40,421 nucleotides of DNA from a virus. Position numbers and translations under genes: made by a program. How positions within the stretch are numbered: position 1 is the first letter of the stretch; each line of letters opens with the position of its first letter. Below are positions 16,961 to 27,451 of the stretch, piece after piece. The stretch is from IMG/VR virus record IMGVR_UViG_3300045125_000105, positions 1-40,421 of that record, one strand, 5' to 3'. The notes beneath the pieces are model-generated. The model was given only the letters and a program-made list of their open reading frames with translations, had not been told where the DNA came from and did not search any database.

Positions 16961-18656
16961 TCAGGGGGTTCCAGGGCTCTTGCGGGCCTTGGCGTCATTC
17001 ATCAGTTTCTCAAATAGGCCAGCAGCGGAGGTGCTGGCCCCTGGGCCGTATCCCGACGAACCGCAGCAGCCGTGACTGCCGGGTTAACCGGAGCCGCCGA
17101 AAGGTTGCTGGAGATCTTGCGGGGGCGCCGCGCCGGCAGCCGATAGAAACGTCCAGATCCGGCAGGGAGTCGTCGTAGTCGGAGATCAGCTTTTGACGAC
17201 GCTTCACGTACTCAGTGGGCGTGATGTCCTCCGCATCCACCAAGGTTCCGAGCGAGCTTCTCCAGATTGCGGTCAAGGTCGACACGCAGCCTCATAATCT
17301 TGACTGGTCTCCGCATTCGCCTTGTTGTTCAGCGCGAGCGAGGGATTCCAACTGGCAAACAGAACAGCGTCGCGGTCGGACGTTGCACCCTTCGTGTTGA
17401 TGAACAGCGGAATGATGGCTCTGACCAAAAATAGCCCGCGCAGTCTGGCCGGATGCCAACTGGTCTTCATCGACGTTAAAGCCGAGGGACTTAGCCAGCG
17501 ACATCGCATTGAGCTTAAACTCGGCAAGGGTTCCGCCTCGGACCTTGTCTTCGCCAATCAAGGAGTCCAAGCGATTGAGCGCAGGGGCAATGCTGCGCGA
17601 CTCTTCTGCGACCTTTCGGTCGTTCATAATCACTGAACTGATTCGCGTCAGGCGATCCTTCTCGGCTTGGGTCTTGGCCTCCTGCGCCTGCTTTTCAACA
17701 CCCGTGGCCTCAGCCAGCACGATCTCAGGAGCAACGAAACCGGGGCGCGTGGTAGGACGAAGATTCATCGCCCTGCGTTGCCCAACTGGCTTTTGCTGCT
17801 CGGCAAGATTGAACGCCTCTTGTTCCCGCTTGCCCTCATCAAGGGTCAGTTCGCGTTCCTCACCCATCTGCTTTCGACGTTCAGCCGCGATGCGCTGGGC
17901 AATCATCGCGATTGGCCATCTTGCCGCTGGACAGGAACTCCAAGCTGCTGCTTCGCGTTGCGCCGCCTGAGCGACGTCAGGAGTGAAGCCTTGCAGATCT
18001 GAAGGGGCCGCAAACCGGGCGGCGGATGCCGCAGCAGCCTGCATACCGGGAGACATAGCAGCCGCGGCTGGGCAGCAGCGCCTGCGGGGCAACTGCTCTG
18101 AGGGGTACCCGCTTGAGCCTGAGGTTGGGTAGGGCTTCGGCCTTCGCCGGCTTCATCGCAGGCTCCTCGGCATCGCCGTAGAACGGAACCTCCATCATTC
18201 GGGCAAGTGCCTGACGACGACGGATTTCATCAGCCATTTGGGCACTTTGCGCGAACAACTGCGCCGATTGCGCCCTGCGAAGCATATCCTGCGATTGCTG
18301 CTCCTTGTTCTTCACAACGTGTCCACGACACTGCTAAGCATCGCGGCATCGTAGACGTCTACGTTGCCTTTCTGGGCGTTCTTAACCGCCGTCTTGATCG
18401 CAGGAGATACCTGAGGAGCATTAGGATCCTCCGAAAGAATCGACGTTACGTATTGCTTGAACTCTGGATTCTCTAGGCCCTGACCAAACTTACCCAGAGC
18501 TTGCTGCGTGATGATGCGGTTCTGCTGATACTGACGGATGCCACCAGCAATGCTCGCCAATGCCTCGATGGCCCGCGCCCGGGCAGCGCCGGCCTGGGAC
18601 ATCCCTTGGGCAATGAGCTGACCGCTGATGTCTTGGATACCAGGTGCGTAGGGCAT
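16961..18656 (-). CDS. Internal virion/structural protein A
   Basis: This starts MPYAPGIQDISGQLIAQGMS, QAGAARARAIEALASIAGGI, RQYQQNRIITQQALGKFGQG. It continues NVDVYDAAMLSSVVDTL, MLRRAQSAQLFAQSAQMADE, IRRRQALARMMEVPFYGD, GEERELTLDEGKREQEAFNL, EIVLAEATGVEKQAQEAKTQ, RSIAPALNRLDSLIGEDKVR and DAEDITPTEYVKRRQKLISD. It ends LMNDAKARKSPGTP. It is almost entirely alpha-helical, rich in Ala/Gln/Glu and without membrane spans, like a coiled structural or ejection protein. Its ATG lies just before the stop of the upstream gene. About 565 residues with several indels. Confidence 0.5.
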
Positions 18657-18657
18657 C

Positions 18658-20697
18658 TTAGAAAGCCTCCTTCAAGGTGATCTGCTTCTCCATCGAACGG
18701 ATGCGGCTGTCCATCCAGAAACGGATGCCGGGCTTGGCCCACGGATGGCGCTTGAGCCATTCCGGCGAACCTCTCGCCGTTCTCCATATACCAGCGGAAG
18801 AACCAGCCAGGGAGACTGCGTGAACATCCAAGTGCGGAACTGCATCCACTTGGGATTGTTCTCGCCGTAGACCTCACGGGCGACCCAGCAGAAGATAGAG
18901 CTCAAAATGAATGGCAGCGCAGCGGAGCCAACTTGCCGACAGCAGACGTGGTAGTGCTTGGCCGCTGGTCGCCGGCTGCACCACGCTAATGGCGAGCGGA
19001 CTCTACGGCGGCTGCGTAGTTCTTGTCGGGCAATCATCGTCGAGCCAAGTCGGCGTTGACGTTGGTGCCGTAGACGTCCGCCGGATAGGAGCCGAGCGGG
19101 TTGAACGTACCGGAAATCAGGGTTTCCAATGGGCTGGAAGATGTTCCCGGTCTGGAGATTGGCCGCGTTGAGCACGTTGCCGACCGACTGGTTGTAAGCA
19201 GCGCGGGCGGCGTCCTCGCGGGCCTGCCGGATGTTCTCGCGGTTGAGAATCTCCGCGCCAACGGCGCCAGGGCCCATCACCTGCCCACGGGCAGCATAAG
19301 CCTCCCGGGCACCCTTGCTGGGCCGTACGGACGTCCTCCGGGCTCAGGATGCCAGCGACGCAGGCGGGCCAGCTTCTCCTCGTCAGCGCGCAACTGGGAA
19401 AGTCCGCTGGACGCTGCCGTCGTCAGCGTCTCGGGCATAAAGGATTGATAAAGATCCTTGTACATCCCGGTGATGGCCGGCTGGCTGGCCTTGAGGGCCG
19501 CCATCGTTTCCCCGTCAGTTCCGCCCCCAACGTTGCGGCGGGCGCCCGTGGCTCACGTGCTAGTCCCGGTTCCAGTGGTGGTCGTTGAGCCTCCGCCGGT
19601 GGCGGTCGTTTGACCGCCGCCAAGATCAACCTTGGTGGAGTCATCCTTCTTTTTCGTGGTCGCATCGTCTACCAACGTCAAGATCTCCGACCCGCGGCGC
19701 GTTCTGTTGGGTCGCCGTCTGAAATATGTCGACGTTTACGTCCTTGTTCTCGTCGGTGTTAACGTTGGTTTTGAACGCCGGAAGCTTTGTTGGATTATAC
19801 GCGAGATTAGGACCGTGCCAGATTTTCCCGGAACCAATCTGGAACGTGTCGAGTGGTGCGTTTGGATCAATCTCCTTCAGTTTTATCCGTTTTGGTAGTC
19901 CGTATTGACGCTGGGTTATTTTGACAGCAGGAAGCTTCGTTGGATTATACGCCAAACCCGCATTCACCAGATTGGTACGAAACCAGTCGGGAACATTTGA
20001 AAGCGTGGCTCGCATCCGTCGGTTCCGTTGTTTCGGCGCCTCTTCCAACAGTAAACCTGTGGCAGCTTAACGGGTCCAGTTCCGTCGCATGCTCCTGCGT
20101 TGATTCGCGGTAACCGTAGCAACCTGATCAGGATTATACCCTCAAAAGTGTTAAATTGCTTGGAAGACTTGGACCATCAGGACCAGATTTAAACGGAGGC
20201 AGAGTCACAACACCCGCGCCACCAGTAGTCGGGTCTAATCCGGAATGGAGCCCGTGGCCCAAGATATGGAGCAGCGTTCGGGTCAAAATTGAGCAATCCA
20301 AGCCTCGTTCAGCCCTCCGCCACTGACCGTGTATCGATCCAAGATTTGTGGCGTACCGCCACCAATCATCCCACTCAACAACCCGCCGCCGGGAACCAGC
20401 CCGCCGCCATAGCCGGCACACCAGCGCCAGGGAGTGAGTGAGAAGCTGGCATAGCCAGAGCCAGGCATCGAATAGTTGAACGACAGATCGCCAACGCTTG
20501 ACCCCTCCGGGATTGAATCCAAGCAAAGTCCTCCAAACTCATACCACCTGCCCCAAAGCCAAGGTTCAGAGGCACTTCTGGACGCCGACTCGGGCTTGGC
20601 TCAGGCGTGGTGAGTCGTCCCAGCCGGAAAGCTCTGCTCGCTAGGGAATACCGAAAGATGTCGCCGATCTCGGTCAGCTTCTGCATCAACAGGGCAT
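18658..20697 (-). CDS. Large structural protein with YNPxKLPA repeats
   Basis: A strong Shine-Dalgarno (aaggag at 20706-20711) precedes the start at 20697. N-terminal part: MQKLTEIGDIFRYSLASRAF, LTTPEPSPSRRPEVPLNLGF. A Gly-rich stretch follows (GGGLVPGGGLLSGMIGGGTP), then tandem units with LRVYNPDQVATVT, LAYNPTKLPAVK and LAYNPTKLPAFK separated by about 50 residues. A Thr/Gly linker (TTATGGGSTTTTGTGTS) leads to a helical domain (AAYNQSVGNVLNAANLQTGN). The C-terminus has a hydrophobic segment and a Trp-rich end, WVAREVYGENNPKWMQFRTW, MFTQSPWFFRWYMENGERFA, EWLKRHPWAKPGIRFWMDSR. The architecture fits a minor virion protein. About 680 residues; it may be one gene or two because of indels. Confidence 0.45.
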
Positions 20698-20714
20698 AGC
20701 TGTATCTCCTTGGG

Positions 20715-21397
20715 TTAGGAAGCCGCGCCGGACCGGCAGACTTCAACCAGATACGTGCCATCGGACACGAACGTGGCGGTGTACCAATGGTTGGCGCTGT
20801 TGAGGGCATAGGTGCCCGTCTTCTTGAAGTTGGTCCCGAACGTGATGGTGTTGGAGGCCGTGCCATCCGTGGAGAACCGGATGATCAGCAGGTAGCCGGC
20901 AGCGGGCACCGTGGCGGCATTGATCGTCGAAGCCGTGTTGGAGGAGCAGTTGATGATGCGGGTGTTGCCCTTGGTGGCGTCGAAGGACAGCGCAATCGTG
21001 CCGCTGAACGTCTCCGTGGTCGCCGCCATATTGATCGGCGTGCTGGACCCAAGGGGTGATGCCGCCGGCTGCAGACGGTGGCCCCGCCAGTCGACGACCG
21101 TCAGGCCACCCGTGATGCTGGCCCCGCCGGCCGAGACCGTAGCCCCACCCGCCGTCACCGTAAGGCCTCCAGCCGTGACCGTGGCCCCGCCGGCAGTCAC
21201 CGTCAGGCCACCCGTGGTCACGGTGAGGCCGCCGGTGACCGTCGGGCGTCTCCAGCGTGATGCTGCTGGCGATCATCGTGGACGTGATCTCGTCGTTGCC
21301 GATGGCACACCGTCGGCTGACCAAGCAGGTTCAGCTTGGTGGATGTGATCGGATCCGTCGTTCCCGTGAATGTGTAGCCTGGAGTGACGTTGGCCAT
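20715..21397 (-). CDS. Short tail fibre with GGLTVTAGG repeats
   Basis: This starts MANVTPGYTFTGTTDPITST, KLNLLGQPTV, EITSTMIASSITLETP. It continues with about seven copies of an 8-9 residue unit, GGLTVTTGGLTVTAGGATVT and so on (about 21060-21250). The C-terminal domain reads TETFSGTIALSFDATKGNTR, IINCSSNTASTINAATVPAA, GYLLIIRFSTDGTASNTITF and NHWYTATFVSDGTYLVEVCR. Repeats of this type form trimeric beta-helical shafts in phage fibres, and the C-terminal domain is a common fibre head module. About 225 residues with one or two indels. It lies between the tail hub and the large structural protein. Confidence 0.7.
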
Positions 21398-21410
21398 AGG
21401 GGCAGCGGGA

Positions 21411-23136
21411 TTAGAGGGTGAAGAACGAGGGGCCGGACGATTGCGGCAGCGACCCGTAGCTGGGCATCCCGCCGTACCGCTGCGGCATACCCATACCCAT
21501 CGGCCCCATCATACTGAGCGACGGTGCCTGTGGCCTGCGGGGCCTGCGGAGGCGTCGGACGCGGACCGTAGTAGGCCATCATATCGTTCACGCTGGGCGC
21601 CTGCCGGACAGCAGGAAGCGCGGGCATCGCGGCAGCAGGCGGGCGGGCACCAGCCTGCGGCATCTGCTGCATCCTGGGAACTGCGGGACCGGCTGGCCCC
21701 GCTGAACCAAGTTGATGGCATCTTGAACTGGTACATAGTTAGACTTGACGAAGTTGGCCCGCTGACCGGGGCGGGTCTCAAAGGCCAGCGACATCACGCT
21801 GATGTATCCCTTGGGTGTTGGTGACCTTGAGCCAGCTCAGCCGCCCCTGCCGGCGGACAAGCAGTGGAATGCGAAATTCCTGAAGCATCTCAGGCTGAAA
21901 TCCAGTGCCGCGGCTGGATGGAATCTGGCCCAGTCGAGTAATCCTTCCGATAGGCCTCGGTTGTAGTCGTTGTTGGCGTTGGTCAGGTCGTAGGCGCTGT
22001 CCGCCCACTTCCAGCGTCTCCGCTCGGCTGTAGGTCTGATCCGTCGATCAGACGGATATCCTCATTGGCTCCCTCCGTGTAGACTGGCGCAGGAGAACTT
22101 GGGCCGGTTGGTCGCCAGATCGAGGTACATCCGTCGCTGGAAGTGATTCCCCTCGTTGACGATGTAGGCGCGGGTGACCAACTCTGTGGAGATCTCCGAG
22201 ACGGTCGTCCCGCTGATGTCGTTCTGGCCCTCATCCGTCACAAAGATGCGCCCATCCTCAGTGATGGCGTGCAGCCGCTGGAGGCCGAGGTAGTCGAGTC
22301 ACCTGCCAGCCCTGGATGCACATATTCATATCCGGGCTGAAGTTCCACTCCCCGAACCATTGCTCGGTGATGAAGTTGTAGACCACCACCGCGTTGCAGA
22401 ACTCGCTGTTGTCCAGCGGCAGGGCGACGTAGAGCTTGTTGCTCCAGTAGCCTAGGGAGATTTTGTAGCCGACCTCCCAGTTCACCCGCTGCATAATCTT
22501 ACGGATGCGGGCTGAAAGGGGCAGGATCTTGTGCTGAACGGCGTTGTTGGTGCTGGTCAGCGTCAGGAGGTTGACGTTCCCGTAGCTGACGTAGGCCAGA
22601 TCGGGACCAATGGAGGTGACCGCATTGATGCCCACGGCACCCACTTGCCGGGTGATCTCGGTAGGCCGTGACGTCAAGGAGTGAGCCCTCGACGTTGTTC
22701 AGCGCGATGATCGACTTGTTCTTGAAGACAATCAGCGTGTTCTGGTTCCAAAAGGGAAAGTGGTGACGATGTAATCCGAGTTACCCGTGTTGAGGTTGAA
22801 CTCGTTCGCCTGCGGGTCGTAGTCGGTGAAGGCAAGGACGTCCGAGGCCGCGATTCCATCCTTCCCGTCCCGCACCCACAGCCGGTTCTGATAGAACGTG
22901 GCTTGGTTGCTGTTGGGGATGCTGGCAGAACGAGGCCGGCAGCGTCGTGCGCTGGGAACCGGCCACAAACGCGCCGTCCCACGATTCCCGTCCCAACGCA
23001 CAGTGGGTCGTCGTCCTCGCCCCGGAACAGGTGACGATCGTGGTTGTTGGCCTGAACGATCGTGTCGATGGCTCCGTATTGACGACGGTAACGAGCCAAG
23101 GCTGACGGTGCTGGCTGGCCTTTGCCACTCAGGCAT
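21411..23136 (-). CDS. Tail hub/nozzle protein (propeller-like)
   Basis: The ATG at 23136 overlaps the upstream stop. Key segments are RQYGAIDTIVQANNHDRHLF, FVAGSQRTTLPASF, TFYQNRLWVRDGKDGIAASD, VLAFTDYDPQANEFNLNTGN, SDYIVTTFPF, NTLIVFKNKSIIALNNVEGS, LAYVSYGNVNLLTLTSTNNA, ILPLSARIRKIMQRVNWEVG, YWSNKLYVALPLDNSEFCNA and VVVYNFITEQWFGEWNFSPD. The order 'NRLWv.d..d.iavSDvl.ft.yd / f.i..gnsDyIv / tLivFk..Si / lsa.I..im.riNw / YwsnklYvAlPLd / vvyNfit.qW' identifies the propeller-type phage tail hub or nozzle. The C-terminus is Pro/Met/Gly-rich and ends GPSFFTL. About 575 residues, heavily frameshifted. Confidence 0.7.
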
Positions 23137-24230
23137 AAAAGCCGACGCGTGTCCGACCTGCTAGACCACCATAATCCACGCAGCCGATGCGTTCCGAGGG
23201 ATCCGAGTAACAGCGCGGTGGCCCAAATCGATTTGGCTGGCTGCGTGAGGTCATTACCTGATTGCTTGTGCCATTGGTCGACACGGCAACGTATCGATTC
23301 AGGCCAGAATGCGATCGAGGACCAGGCGTTTCCGCTGGCAGCCGAGTATTTTGTCCACGAACCGCCATCCGTAGAGACTCACATGGAATTAGCCGCCACT
23401 CCCGAAGTTCCACAAAGTAAACGGCGTATGCCATACGTTGCCGCCGGATCCACCCAGCGTTTGGCGTCATAACGGCAGTCCACGTCCGGCCGTTGGTGGA
23501 ACTCATTGCGGCATACAAGACGGCACGCGCTTGTATTGGCTACCGCGACGAAGCGATCATTACCATAGACAACGCTGACGCAATTGCAGGAGTTCCGGGG
23601 TAACGCGCAGCGTTCCACGAAATGCCATCCGCCGAATACATCGCACGGTATCAGGGTGCCGGATCTCCGAGGCCATCGGCGACGTGTTATCTTCGTACGC
23701 CACCGATCTCCAGTTGTGATTACCAGCACTGGGGTGCTACGCAGTGTCCACGTGATGCCATTCGGAGATGTCACCATCTGAGTCGAGCCACCGTATCCCA
23801 TTGGCGACGGCAACGAACAAATTGCTCCCAGGTGGATTACCGAGCCCAGGAATACAAACCGTAATACGCGCTGCGTCCAAGCTGAGTCCATCGTAGACGT
23901 CATTACCCGGCACGCGATGTCAAACACGACATCAGTCGCTAGTCCGGATGTACGACATTAGACCTGCGAAACTGGTATCAAAGGCGTAGGAGTCGCTGCC
24001 GTTGTCGCCACTGCAAATAACCATGTGCACATCTTGCGGACGTTACGGAGGTCCTTAATTCCGCGGGAACGACGTTAGTTGCCGCCGTCCACGCTGCCCA
24101 TCCAAGTGACGTCATCACGATCACTGACGCCTGCACCGTTCTGACTGAACGGCAAGCCATCCGGTTCAAGCCAACTGCCACTGATACGCAGCGCCTTTAT
24201 TCTGCGGCGTCTGGACTACTTCAGTTGGAA
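23129..24230 (-). CDS. Propeller-repeat tail/spike protein
   Basis: Reconstructed segments include LRISGSWLEPDGLPFSQNGA, NLFVAVANG, QMVTSPNGITWTLRSTPV, VVYGNDRFVAVANTSACRLV, MSSTNGRTWTAVMTPN, LNRYVAVSTNGTSNQVMTS and CVDYGGLAGRTRVGFYA. The recurring unit '(y)gn..FVAVan....... vMTSpnG.tWT.r..' occurs at least three times and is known from beta-propeller-like exoproteins and phage fibres. A surface-exposed, possibly glycan-binding role is inferred. The N-terminal half is too broken to define. It lies directly upstream of the tail hub, whose start overlaps its stop. Confidence 0.5.
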
Positions 24231-24234
24231 TGAT

Positions 24235-25710
24235 CACGGCCAAGTGAAAGGATCCAGCACCGGCAGCACGATTACCTTCCGACGGGTATCGCGACCAGCA
24301 AAGTCGATGACCGCCCGCTGCATTGCTGGTTTGAAATTAGCTGGGCGGCGATTGTGTCGATCAACGCTTCTCGCGAACGCACCGTCTGCCACCCCGGTTG
24401 ATTTGTCGTCATCCTCGCTGCATGTGAAAGATAGCGGTTCATCAGTCGCACTGGCATTTGGATACGCAGAACGATCCTGGTGCATGGGCGCCACCAGCAC
24501 CGCCAGAATGAAACCCGCCGGTATCCCCGCCCGCGCCCGCCACCGCCGCCACCGCCCGTCGCCGTACCCGGTAGCAGCCGCACTGTGGGAGCCGACGTTT
24601 GCCGGGCTTGGAGGCGCCCGCACCACGATCACCGGCGCCGGTGCCACTTCCCGGTACGCCGGCACGCGGCCCCACCGGCTAGTAAGCTTCGTCCGCCACC
24701 GCCATCCGCCACCGGAACTGCCGTACACTCACGGAAGCCCCGGAGAGGATGGACGTGGTGCCGGTAATGCCGGCGTTGCCCACAGACTCGGATCCCCCAC
24801 CACCGCCCCTGCGGTGTACCCGCCCAGCAGCCGGTAAGGTTCCCCCGTTGCATAGAGCAGAGCTGCTGGCCGCGGTAGTCGTACCCACCGCTGCCGAGTA
24901 GTCTCTGTAGCTTGCCACGAACGAGCTCGCGGTAAGGGCGGACGAAACAATGACCGGACCACCCTCACCGCCATTTCCTGCCTCCACCGCCGGCAGGGTG
25001 GGGTCTCCGGCGTCTTCGCTCTGACGTGCCTTCCGAACCCGTCCGGCGCCTGCGCCTACCATAGCCCGTCCACGACGGTCGTGGGATATCTCCGGCCAAA
25101 AGCCATCCCGGAAATTGCCGCCGGTGGCGTACGTGTGGATCTGATAGTCCCCGCTGTGCGTGATGGTTCCTCCGGTGGCGTCGTTCAGCCACGCCGCCCG
25201 CCCGCGCCGAGGAGCATCTGCATCAGGCTCCATCCGGGTGACGCCCGCGCCAGCAGTGATGACTGAATACGCGCTGGCCGGCGCAGGCGGCCGCGCGCGA
25301 CTGCCGCGTGGGCCAGTGTGGCTGGCTGCGTGCGCTGGCCGCACCGCAAGATAGCAGGTCACCGCCGTTGCCGTGGAATCGTGATGCTGGAGGCACCTCC
25401 GTTATCGAAGATGGAGATGCAGTCTCCCGCGCCGTGACACGCCAGACTGGAATAACCACCCGGCAGGCGGTTGAGAGATGTAGCCTGCCGTCCGTCCGCA
25501 ACTGGCGGTACAGGACGCAAGTCTGCAGCGCCCTGAAGTGATCAGGCGACGCTGCCTTGGATCGAAAACCAGCAGCGTACGTCCGGGCCGTCGCCGTGCC
25601 GACATTCCGGAACTGGCGCTGGGCCGCGCGAGCCATCGGTAGCATTAACCGGCGCGATGCGTCATCCGCTCGGTGAATCGGTCGGATGGTTGCGGATAAG
25701 GGTCATGGCC
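24235..25710 (-). CDS. Glycine-rich tail fibre
   Basis: The start MAMTLIRNHPTDSPS overlaps the preceding stop (atggccatgacc). Later segments are QFRNVGTATARTYAAGFRSK, GGTITHSGDYQIHTYATGGN, YRDYSAAVGTTTAASSSALC, NGGTLPAAGRVHRRGGGGGS, GNAGITGTTSILSGASVSV and a Gly/Arg run. 'GG.It.SGdYqIHTy...G.F' followed by glycine-rich sequence is the canonical start of glycine-rich domains in phage receptor-binding tips, where polyglycine II helices pack together. The G-rich DNA is especially prone to errors. The end near 24235, DFAGRDTRRKVIVLPVLDPF, is uncertain and the gene may include part of the next region. Confidence 0.5.
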
Positions 25711-26108
25711 ATCTCTTTAGGCTTTCCTGTTGCAGCTTGGCCTCCAGCTCCGAGATCTGGCCTGGGCCTCGCCGCGAGTCCACCAGAATCGCGAGGGACT
25801 GCTGCTGAAGCTGGCTGACGATCTCAGCCTTGATCAGTTCGCGGGAGCGGGTCACAGCGGCGTCACGACCGGCGTTCTGCGCCAGCACCTTGTAGAACGC
25901 CTCGTCGGAGGTCCACGAAGCAGTCTGCTCAGCCAGTGGCGTTCACCAGCTGCGAGGCCACCTCAGCGCCCTGAGCGTCGAGGAGCTGGCAGTCGGCAAC
26001 GGCGGGACCGTTCTGGTAATTGATATACCTCGGGAAAAATTTAACGGCAGTCTTGGTGCCGGTCGAAGTCCAGATCGAGACGGGGGCGATGGCGATGACG
26101 GTATTCAT
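25703..26108 (-). CDS. Conserved virion-associated small protein
   Basis: This starts MNTVIAIAPVSIWTSTGTKT, AVKFFPRYINYQNGPAVADC, QLLDAQGAEVASQLVNATG. One indel near 25935 leads to EQTASWTSDEAFYKVLAQNA, AAVTRSRELIKAEIVSQLQQ and ELEAKLQQESLKRWP. A beta N-terminal part is followed by a helical coiled-coil end. About 135 residues. It lies between two fibre genes, consistent with a fibre-associated or minor structural protein. No named family is recalled with certainty. Confidence 0.55.
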
Positions 26109-26117
26109 AGGGAAAGA

Positions 26118-26912
26118 TTAGGCGTTGGCGATGGTAGTGACGGTACCGCTGGAGCCCCGGTACTTGAGCGCACCAGACTCAACGTAGAGATAGCCGCCGC
26201 CGGTCGGATTAGAAGCCGGAGCCGTTGCGTTCGCCAGCAACAGAACAGCGTCCGAGCGAATGGTGAACTTCGTGCCAATGGTGGCGAAGTCCAACTGCAT
26301 ATCATCGCCAGTTGGGTTGTACCAAGTCGTGAGATAACCAGAGCCATCCTGGCGGATGAGCCGCAAATCCAGCAGTCGAACCCGTTGAGTAGATTTGCCC
26401 GCCAGCGTAATGCCCCCGCCACCCCCACGCCCCCGCTCACGACAAGGGCGCCAGAGGAGGTGGAGGTGGAGGCGGTGGTGGCCGAGATGGAAACCGGACG
26501 AGGAGTGGTGATGCTACCGCCTGCCGCACGGGTAATCAACAAGGCATTGTCAATCACCGCACCAGCATCGGTTAGTGCAACAATCGAGTAGGGCGCACCT
26601 CCATCGCTTCCGCTCTCCGCACCAGCAGCAAGACCAGCATACCAACGGTCCACGCCTGCGGACTGATAGATGCTGAGTTTGCAGCTTCCAGCGGCACCAT
26701 TGAGCTTGGAAATAATTGAACCGGTGCCTGCACCAACTGACGCCGTAGTCCCATTCACCGTCGGCGTCCCGCCCACCGTGGCGTTGCCGCCAAAGGACGG
26801 GCTGTAGCATCGACAGCTTGCGCGTGCCATTGGTCGTGCCGTCGATGGGGGCGAAGTCGTCCGATGCCGAACTGCTCGCCGTACTCAGGAGATTGATGCG
26901 TGTGTCGGCCAT
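26118..26912 (-). CDS. Tail fibre-like protein
   Basis: This starts [36 protein letters not shown]. It continues [140 protein letters not shown] and [20 protein letters not shown]. The '[19 protein letters not shown]' element is a hallmark of phage and viral fibre proteins. The N-terminal '[16 protein letters not shown]' is also typical. About 265 residues, with indels near 26390 and 26810. Confidence 0.68.
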
Positions 26913-26919
26913 AACGAAT

Positions 26920-27115
26920 TAGGGTCCAGGATACGGCGCAACCCACTTGAGGCTGTCACCGGTTGAAGTCAGGATCTTGTCGGTCGTGCCGCCAATCAGC
27001 AGCGCGCCCGTATTGAGGAACAGGGGATAATCCGTCCCGTAGTTGTCCGCCTCGCCCAATGCGCTGGCCGAGGACGTTCAGGGCACTGCCAGACTCGGAG
27101 GCCAGTACGTTCACA
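26920..27115 (-). CDS. Small hypothetical protein
   Basis: A GTG start overlapping the previous stop (gtgaac) gives NVLASESGSALNVLGQRIG, then after an indel EADNYGTDYPLFLNTGALLI, GGTTDKILTSTGDSLKWVAP and YPGP, stopping about 10 bases before the fibre start. About 66 residues. The 'T.dkiLtstGdsLkWv' phrase recalls fibre linker modules. It is possibly a fibre accessory protein. Confidence 0.5.
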
Positions 27116-27432
27116 GTTGGCACTCGCTGGCGTGGATCACCGCATCGGTGCCCGCCCTGCCGGATGAACTTGGCCGCCGAGGCCATCGCCGTGCTCCACG
27201 TGTAGGCCCGGCCTGATAGAGCCGGTGGCCGTTGCGGCGGTCGGCGTGCTGCCGTCAATCGTGCACATCACGTCGGCGTCCTGGATGTCGAACATCACCA
27301 TATTGGTGGTGTCCCCAAAGGCGGAGAAGCTGCACCGCAGATGCTGCTGACCGTCAGCCGTTGATCAGACAGCGGAACTGCCCGATAAACCGCCGGTTCG
27401 GGAAGATGTTGTTGAGATTGAACGAGGCCATA
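27111..27432 (-). CDS. Conserved small structural protein
   Basis: This starts MASFNLNNIFPNRRFIGQFR, CLING. After an indel it reads CSFSAFGDTTNMVMFDIQDA, DVMCTIDGSTPTAATATGSI, AYTWSTAMASAAKFIRQGGT, DAVIHASECQL. The sequence 'adV.cTiDGstPtat....l....Y.WS...a.aakFIRqg..dAvih..' is a recurrent beta-sandwich-like phage virion module. About 107 residues. It lies between the neck protein and the fibre genes. Confidence 0.6.
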
Positions 27433-27451
27433 GGGGTGAAACGGTTACCAG

